Of a stretch of DNA of 6,877 nt, positions 4,630-6,877 are shown piece by piece (the stretch's first letter is position 1; each line of letters begins with the position of its first letter). Origin of the DNA: Planctomycetota bacterium (GTDB taxonomy: Bacteria; Planctomycetota; Phycisphaerae; Sedimentisphaerales; UBA12454). The notes under the pieces were generated by a model. The model did not search any database and had not been told where the DNA came from. It saw only the letters and a list, made by a program, of their open reading frames with translations. Made by a program: the position numbers and the translations under genes. The stretch spans positions 1 through 6,877 of the forward strand of contig JAHJUV010000047.1 of NCBI GenBank assembly GCA_018828825.1, read 5' to 3'.

Positions 4630-5644
4630 TGAATTGCTTTCGCTTCCTGTGGCAGGAGGCACTCTTGCGATTGCCGGTGGGGTTCTCGGTCTGATTTGCA
4701 GAAAGGCGAAGCAGGTAATCACATCGGAAAAGCTCGCCCTGATGGGGATACTCGGTGCATTTGTTTTTGCGGCCCAGATGGTCAATTTCCGGCTTCCAGC
4801 GATGCCGGGAACAAGCGGGCATATGGTTGGAGCGGTTCTTCTGGCGATAATACTTGGTCCGCACGCCGCTGCAATAGTTATGTCTTCGGTGATAATTGTG
4901 CAGTGCCTGATATTTCAGGACGGAGGCCTGCTGGCTCTCGGCTGCAATATTATCAATATGGCTTTTGTTCCGACTTATGCCGGATACTATTTATACAAGA
5001 TAGTTACCGCCAAACCGTTCAGCAATTTTCGTACATATATCGGGGTAATGCTGGCCTGCCTTATCGGAATTGAAATCGGCGCTGTTCTTGTTCCTGTACA
5101 GGCGGCTCTGTCCGGTGTTTTGATGGTGCCGTTTTCGACTTTTCTTATAACAATGATTGGCGTTCATTTTCTGGTGGGTACTGTCGAAGGCATTGTTACC
5201 GTGACTGTGCTGGTATATATCCAGCAGGTAAGACCGGATATTGTTGCCGGTAATCTTCAGGGAAAGGTCAGGCTGAGCAGGAGGACGGCATTAGCGACCT
5301 TTGTTGTTTTCACCCTTATTATTGGTGCCGGATTATCGCTATTGGCTTCCGGTATGCCGGATGGTCTTGAGTGGAGCTACGCGGAGAGACCGGACCAGCC
5401 GAATTTCGAGCCAATTATATCGAACAGCGATTCGAGAATTGCCGCTGTAGATAAACTGCAATCAAAATATTCTTTGATGCCGGACTATTCCATAAGAAAT
5501 AATGACGAAGATGAAAAACATCAGGCTTCGGCCGGCTGGACAAGTTTTGCAGGTGTTTTCGGCTCGATTACGACTATGGCGATCATCTGGATGACAGCCT
5601 GGATTTTGCGGCGAAACAATCCCCCAACAGTTACGGCTCAATGA
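4616..5644 (+). CDS. cbiM: Nickel/cobalt ECF transporter S component CbiM/NikM fused to a C-terminal PDGLE (NikN-like) domain
   Basis: A 342-residue membrane protein. Residues 1-210 are the CbiM/NikM metal-binding component. It begins MHM, and the amino terminus plus His2 are the known Ni/Co chelating group of the family, so the start is fixed. The second key histidine is H69 in 'GTSGHMVG', preceded by 'FVFAAQMVNF' (49-58) and followed by 'LGPHAA', 'FQDGGLLALGCNIINM' (100-115). The 'MHMAN..LS..VGG'-like opening resembles the MHMADALIS subgroup. Residues about 222-333 form a PDGLE domain: helix 224-245, PDGLE at 248-252, an extracytoplasmic loop ending 'LMPDYSIRN', then a helix about 308-333. 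This fusion replaces the separate small NikN/CbiN subunit. With CbiQ and CbiO it makes a complete ATP-driven importer. Nickel is favoured over cobalt because nikR is nearby and no cobalamin riboswitch is seen, but the sequence alone does not settle it. Confidence 0.94.
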   Translation: MHMANELLSLPVAGGTLAIAGGVLGLICRKAKQVITSEKLALMGILGAFVFAAQMVNFRLPAMPGTSGHMVGAVLLAIILGPHAAAIVMSSVIIVQCLIFQDGGLLALGCNIINMAFVPTYAGYYLYKIVTAKPFSNFRTYIGVMLACLIGIEIGAVLVPVQAALSGVLMVPFSTFLITMIGVHFLVGTVEGIVTVTVLVYIQQVRPDIVAGNLQGKVRLSRRTALATFVVFTLIIGAGLSLLASGMPDGLEWSYAERPDQPNFEPIISNSDSRIAAVDKLQSKYSLMPDYSIRNNDEDEKHQASAGWTSFAGVFGSITTMAIIWMTAWILRRNNPPTVTAQ

Positions 5645-5652
5645 ATCGATAA

Positions 5653-6429
5653 ATGCATCACGCATATATAGACAAATTTGCCTATCAGGATTCAGTCGTG
5701 CATAGTCTCGACGCAAGGGTGAAATTTATTGCTGCAGTTATTTTCACTGCGGTTGTGATTTCTCTGCCGCGGACTTCCTTTGCCATACTGTTTTGTTATA
5801 CGGTTGGACCTTTTGCGGTTCTTGTGCTCGGCAGAATTCCTCTTAAGTTTGTCTTTAAGCAGATTTTGCTTGTCAGCCCGTTTATTCTGGTATTTGCACT
5901 GAGTTGTCCGTTATATGATAAAACACCTGTGAAGATTGCTTTCGGGCCGTCTGTGTTTCAAACTACTATCGGCTGGATGCGATGCTTTGCGATTTGCGGC
6001 AAATTTATTGTTACAATGCTTGCGCTTATCGCACTTGTTTCCACGACGCGGTTCAGCAATTTGCTTGCCGGTCTTCGTAAAATGGGCGTGCCGAAACTTT
6101 TAATAATTCAGCTCGGGTTTCTATATCGCTATATTTTTGTTCTTATAGACACTGCGCAGCATCTACTGCGGGCCAGAGCGGGCAGAACCCTCAGAAATCT
6201 TGGGCCTAAGCAGGAAATGAAAACGGCTTCAGCTATGCTGGGCTCTCTTTTTATCCGCAGTATCGGCACAGCCGAACGAATTAATATCGCGATGCAGGGA
6301 CGTGGCTTTAACGGAAACTGGCGGACAATTTCGAGATTAAAAATCTCGAATAATGATTATATTTTCGGTGTTTTTTTTGTTGTTTTTATAATTTCGTTGT
6401 ATTTTTTTGCATCGACGGTTCTGAATTAA
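5653..6429 (+). CDS. cbiQ: ECF transporter transmembrane coupling protein CbiQ (EcfT family)
   Basis: A 258-residue inner-membrane protein of normal CbiQ length. The N-terminal 'HSLDARVKF' (17-25) is the family opening, followed by hydrophobic helices at about 24-39, 43-60, 71-86, 117-130, 149-165 and 237-253. The two cytoplasmic coupling motifs that seat against the ATPase grooves are present: ARAGR at 174-178 and 'AMQGRGF' at 213-219. It transmits ATP hydrolysis by CbiO to the CbiM metal-binding component. The start is 8 nt after the cbiM stop with no clear Shine-Dalgarno sequence, suggesting translational coupling. A 9-bp perfect hairpin sequence lies inside its 3' end (6330-6350). It has no visible defect. 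Confidence 0.95.
   Translation: MHHAYIDKFAYQDSVVHSLDARVKFIAAVIFTAVVISLPRTSFAILFCYTVGPFAVLVLGRIPLKFVFKQILLVSPFILVFALSCPLYDKTPVKIAFGPSVFQTTIGWMRCFAICGKFIVTMLALIALVSTTRFSNLLAGLRKMGVPKLLIIQLGFLYRYIFVLIDTAQHLLRARAGRTLRNLGPKQEMKTASAMLGSLFIRSIGTAERINIAMQGRGFNGNWRTISRLKISNNDYIFGVFFVVFIISLYFFASTVLN
6330..6350. repeat. Perfect 9-bp inverted repeat with 3-nt loop inside cbiQ
   Basis: Arms TTCGAGATT (6330-6338) and AATCTCGAA (6342-6350) are separated by AAA. In RNA they would form a stable stem about 80 nt before the cbiQ stop and about 90 nt before cbiO. It encodes residues around 'ISRLKIS', a region that is not strongly conserved in CbiQ. A T-rich stretch follows, but not directly, so it is not a standard terminator. 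Confidence 0.6.
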
Positions 6430-6438
6430 AGGTTTTAA

Positions 6439-6877
6439 ATGGCAAAAACGATTGAAATAAAAAACTTTTCTTACAAATATCCCGACGGCACTGTTGCTCT
6501 TAGCGATATCGACCTCAGTATTGAAGAGGGGCAAAAGGTCGTTCTGATAGGCCCAAATGGTGCCGGCAAATCAACCCTGATGCTGGCTATGGCGGGCTTT
6601 GCAACAGGCCGGGGCGAAATTATTGTCAAAGGTTTGAAGATTGAAAAGAAAAACCTAAAGAAGATTCGTACTGTTATCGGCTGCTGTTTTGAGAATCCTG
6701 ATGACCAATTGTTTATGCCGACCTTGTTTGACGATGTTGCCTTCGGCCCTTTGAATATGGGATTTGATACTGAGCAGGTCAAAATGCGCGTGGCACAGGC
6801 ATTGCGAACTGTTGGTATGGAAGCAATGGCGGAAAAGGCGCCGCACCATCTTTCTGCAGGGCAAAAACGGGCGGCGG
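6439..6877 (+). CDS. cbiO: ECF transporter ATP-binding protein CbiO, N-terminal part; 3' end outside window
   Basis: From ATG 6439 the frame is open to the window end, giving 146 complete codons of a protein that is usually about 250-280 residues. An AAAGG site (6428-6432) lies 6 nt upstream, and the gap to cbiQ is 9 nt. ABC ATPase motifs are in order: A-loop aromatic Y14 in 'FSYKYPDG', Walker A GPNGAGKST (38-46), Q-loop Q90 in 'FENPDDQLF' (84-92), the CbiO-typical 'DDVAFGPLNMG' (98-108), and the signature 'LSAGQKR' (138-144), which has Ala where LSGGQ/E has its first Gly. Walker B and the H-loop lie beyond the window. It supplies ATP hydrolysis for metal import with CbiQ and CbiM. Confidence 0.95.
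   Translation, partial: MAKTIEIKNFSYKYPDGTVALSDIDLSIEEGQKVVLIGPNGAGKSTLMLAMAGFATGRGEIIVKGLKIEKKNLKKIRTVIGCCFENPDDQLFMPTLFDDVAFGPLNMGFDTEQVKMRVAQALRTVGMEAMAEKAPHHLSAGQKRAA

Noticed and set aside
4696..5073. 125-codon plus-strand ORF inside cbiM
   Set aside because: It is an alternate frame of a gene with clear CbiM motifs throughout and has no independent ribosome site.

Overview
The window looks like chromosomal sequence from a planctomycete, most likely of the Phycisphaerae/Sedimentisphaerales type. The main clue is the secreted protein at 1555-2538. It ends in a single dockerin-like EF-hand with flanking cysteines and a trailing 'DFAIMAQDWL' helix, a style very common in that group. A stand-alone prepilin-type protein follows it directly. 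The assignment is an inference from protein style, not from a marker gene.

Layout. Positions 1-611 (+) hold the 3' part of an archaeal/bacterial-type glycogen debranching enzyme. It converges tail to tail, with a 6-nt gap, on a minus-strand pair: a small cupin gene (1039-1380, GTG start) followed after 1 nt by a NikR-family nickel regulator (618-1037). A 174-bp divergent intergenic region separates the cupin from the secreted dockerin-like protein (1555-2538, +). The last codons of that gene overlap the start of a GspG-like pseudopilin (2519-3217, +). A good sigma-70-like promoter (3240-3267) then drives a concentrative nucleoside transporter (3296-4495, +). After a 120-bp gap comes a nickel/cobalt ECF transporter operon: cbiM fused to a PDGLE (NikN-like) domain (4616-5644), cbiQ (5653-6429) and the first 146 codons of cbiO (6439 to the window end).

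How it fits together. The metal theme links two separate blocks: NikR with its cupin partner, and the CbiM-PDGLE/Q/O importer. Both blocks have an imperfect inverted repeat of identical 27-bp span (GTA...TAC ends, 15-bp spacer) just upstream of the first gene (1395-1421 and 4516-4542). I propose these as NikR operators, with NikR autoregulating its operon and repressing metal uptake. This NikR has Tyr where the second His of the HxH nickel-ligand motif normally sits, so its metal response may be altered. A 17-codon leader ORF with its own strong ribosome-binding site overlaps the cbiM start.

The other genes (debranching enzyme, exported OB-fold/dockerin protein plus pseudopilin, nucleoside transporter) have no evident link to the metal genes. 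No rRNA, tRNA, CRISPR array, insertion sequence or cobalamin riboswitch was seen. No gene-free stretch exceeds 300 bases; the longest gaps are 1381-1554 and 4496-4615 and both are described below.
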